This document shows positions 34,579 to 36,292 of a stretch of 36,292 bases of DNA, piece after piece. Positions within the stretch are counted from its first letter, which is position 1, and every line of letters starts with the position of its first letter. Origin of the DNA: Rickettsiales bacterium (GTDB taxonomy: Bacteria; Pseudomonadota; Alphaproteobacteria; Rickettsiales; UBA1997); contig JAITSP010000099.1 of NCBI GenBank assembly GCA_031287725.1, positions 1 to 36,292 on the forward strand, written 5' to 3'. The notes beneath the pieces were generated by a model. That model was not told the DNA's origin and did not search any database. It saw nothing but the letters and a program-made list of their open reading frames with translations. The position numbers were made by a program, and so were the translations under genes.

Positions 34579-35928
34579 CTAGGATTTGGACTTCGGTGAC
34601 ACTCCAGTGGTAATAGAGCCACCCAGAGCATTCGCAGCCATTCCAAGGGCGGTGGCTTTTTCCTGGTCGGTCTTCTCTAGAGGACTTTTCCACTTGGCCA
34701 ACAGATTCTCAGCTACTGCCATTTCTTTCTCTAGAGTGTTATGCCTCTCCTCCTCGCTCTTGCCCAGCCAAAATTTCTTTTTAGCCATATGGGCTATCGC
34801 AGCGGCAGGTGTCAACCTTAGCGGGGCGTTGAGTGTACAGCACTGCATGATCAGTTCTCCAACAGTTTGGTCCAGACCTTCTCCTATTGCCTTTTCCACT
34901 TTTGCCCTGACAAAGGCATCCCACTTTGCCAAACCACTCTCTCCTTCACTGACACAGAACAAAATTTTAAACCCGGGGCTTCCTGGCCAGGTCGCAACTT
35001 CTGGTTCCTCGAACCAGAGGCCTCCGCAGGTGAATACTTCAAAAAGCGTCAATCCAAGAGAGAACATGTCAATTTTCCTCGAATCTATAGACACATCGTT
35101 CCTGATTGTCTCTGGGGCCTTGTAGGCCATTGTTCCCTGGCCAATGCCACCGAGCCCCTCTGCAAGATCACTCCTACTCTCAGGAAAGGCGCTAGAGGGG
35201 CGAATAAAACCCTCCTCCCCCTCCATCCTAGTCCTAGAGAGAGCCACCGCCGTAGACCAGTCACCAATTTTGATGATAGGAACTCCTGCCACATCCATCG
35301 CCACAAGCAGATTGCTTGGCTTTAGATCAAGGTTAAGCAGTTGACAAAAGCTTTTCTCCCCAGAATCTTCTCCTGACTGGAGGTTCTCTAGTCTCCGCAG
35401 CGTCTCAAACAGTCCGCAGACATTGCACTCCATCGACAAAATGGCCCTGGCCACATCCCGTGGCATGGCGCTAAGGCTTCCCAGTTCGCAGCATTCGGAC
35501 ACACTCAAACCAACCCCAAACAGGCCACTGCCCATGGGGTCGCGGTGAATATCACCATAGCTAAATATTCTAACCAGATTAGTGAACTCAAGAGGACAGA
35601 CAGGACCAGTGATTCCCTTCCACAGACTCTCATAGTAGAGGATGTCGCTAGACCACTCCCCACTCCACCAGCCAGTCATCTGGGAAAAGAGCGACACCTT
35701 CAGCACCACATCTTTCTGCAATTTTTTACTGAAAACCCGATAGGCACAACCATAGGAGCCCCTACCGATCTCCCTAGCATCGCTACCATTAATCCGCAGA
35801 GCACCGGAGGCAGGATGAAATTCAACCTCAGAAATCTCATCATCCCCGAAACTGGTCCCACACTCAAACTTTAATATATGCCCGACTCTTTCCTTTATCA
35901 GAAGTAACCCTTCATTTTTTTCAGACAT
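34579..35928 (-). CDS. Hanks-type (eukaryotic-like) serine/threonine protein kinase
   Basis: A 449-residue product. The kinase domain starts near residue 50 with the Gly-rich loop EIGRGSYGCAYRV and the ATP-anchoring Lys in VVLKVSL (K77). The catalytic loop reads LLNLDLKPSNLL (D201, N206): the Asp, Lys and Asn are kept, but the preceding Arg of HRD is absent. The DFG motif is GDWS (D223), and APE is at 271-273 followed by IDMFSLGLTLFEV. No transmembrane segment, PASTA or signal peptide is seen. The ATG at 35928 is chosen because GAGGGA precedes it; a TTG at 36027 would add 33 residues. Substrate unknown; acquisition from a eukaryote or role as an effector is possible. Confidence 0.85.
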   Translation of the reverse strand: MSEKNEGLLLIKERVGHILKFECGTSFGDDEISEVEFHPASGALRINGSDAREIGRGSYGCAYRVFSKKLQKDVVLKVSLFSQMTGWWSGEWSSDILYYESLWKGITGPVCPLEFTNLVRIFSYGDIHRDPMGSGLFGVGLSVSECCELGSLSAMPRDVARAILSMECNVCGLFETLRRLENLQSGEDSGEKSFCQLLNLDLKPSNLLVAMDVAGVPIIKIGDWSTAVALSRTRMEGEEGFIRPSSAFPESRSDLAEGLGGIGQGTMAYKAPETIRNDVSIDSRKIDMFSLGLTLFEVFTCGGLWFEEPEVATWPGSPGFKILFCVSEGESGLAKWDAFVRAKVEKAIGEGLDQTVGELIMQCCTLNAPLRLTPAAAIAHMAKKKFWLGKSEEERHNTLEKEMAVAENLLAKWKSPLEKTDQEKATALGMAANALGGSITTGVSPKSKS

Positions 35929-36070
35929 AATATCCCTCAAGAAAAATGAACCACAAAACCCCAGGTCTTCAGGAAGCTCCTGGAGACCCTCGCACGAAAA
36001 TACTCGGCCAATGAGAAACAATAACAAAGGTGACAGCTGGAAGCATGGCCAGAGGCCAGCTTCGAACTCT

Positions 36071-36292
<222 letters not shown>

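Noticed and set aside
34541..34590. tRNA- or tmRNA-like 3' end on the minus strand (GTTCAAATTCC, then TTCCGCCACCA)
   Set aside because: The presumed T-stem halves CCTAG and TCCTA do not pair, no matching 5' half with a D-arm and anticodon is found, and the segment includes the last codons of the kinase gene.

Overview
The window looks like chromosomal DNA of an alphaproteobacterium with host-associated traits. The best fit is a deep relative of Rickettsiales that still makes peptidoglycan and LPS. Four things point there. The 16S rRNA 3' end is of alphaproteobacterial type and is not followed by tRNA-Ile/tRNA-Ala/23S; a protein kinase gene comes next, as expected for a split rRNA operon. IleS is of the eukaryote-like type with HYGH and KLSKR motifs. 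There is an IalB-like secreted protein, an exported ankyrin protein, a Hanks-type kinase and an acidic repeat protein. Almost every remaining gene is a housekeeping or envelope gene. Base composition is roughly balanced, unlike most AT-rich Rickettsiales. Arginine is mostly AGA/AGG, the tetranucleotide CTAG is very common, and TAG is the commonest stop codon (19 of 31 genes read).

Layout. 1-125: tail of an Rpn/PD-(D/E)XK-type gene. 342-2162: typA. 2227-2487: small orphan on the minus strand. 2546-6103: plus-strand unit slt, NadE-glutaminase-like gene, rnhA. 6100-6810: birA on minus. 6811-7416: the longest non-coding stretch, with a cluster of TTGACA/TGTCAA words followed by a strongly structured segment ending in a hairpin with a T tract. 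7417-7701: small helical protein. 7768-9273: minus unit rpmG, lipoprotein, era. 9370-13031: plus unit ialB-like, uppP, fba, folKP. 13028-14296: membrane-anchored acidic repeat protein. 14368-15723: glmU. 15761-21100: minus-strand overlapping operon of ankyrin protein, rodA, lpxB, lptA, lptB. 21165-23646: murJ and a shortened M20 peptidase. 23638-29703: AsmA-like gene and ileS. 30013-33021: parA, parB and a MurD-like gene, with a perfect parS palindrome in the parA leader. 33185-34378: pgk. 34579-35928: protein kinase. 36071-36292: partial 16S rRNA.

How the genes fit together. uppP, glmU, murJ, rodA, slt and possibly the M20 enzyme serve peptidoglycan. lpxB, lptA, lptB and the AsmA-like protein serve the outer membrane. 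parA/parB/parS segregate the chromosome. pgk and fba are glycolytic or gluconeogenic.

The most unusual content is a set of familiar enzymes that have lost or gained parts: an IleS with a GNAT-like domain inserted and its C-terminus missing; a MurD homologue without its ATP-binding and substrate motifs, downstream of parB; a free-standing NadE-type glutaminase domain lacking the catalytic Glu and Cys; and an M20 peptidase without its lid domain. No tRNA, CRISPR array, insertion sequence or integrase was recognised.
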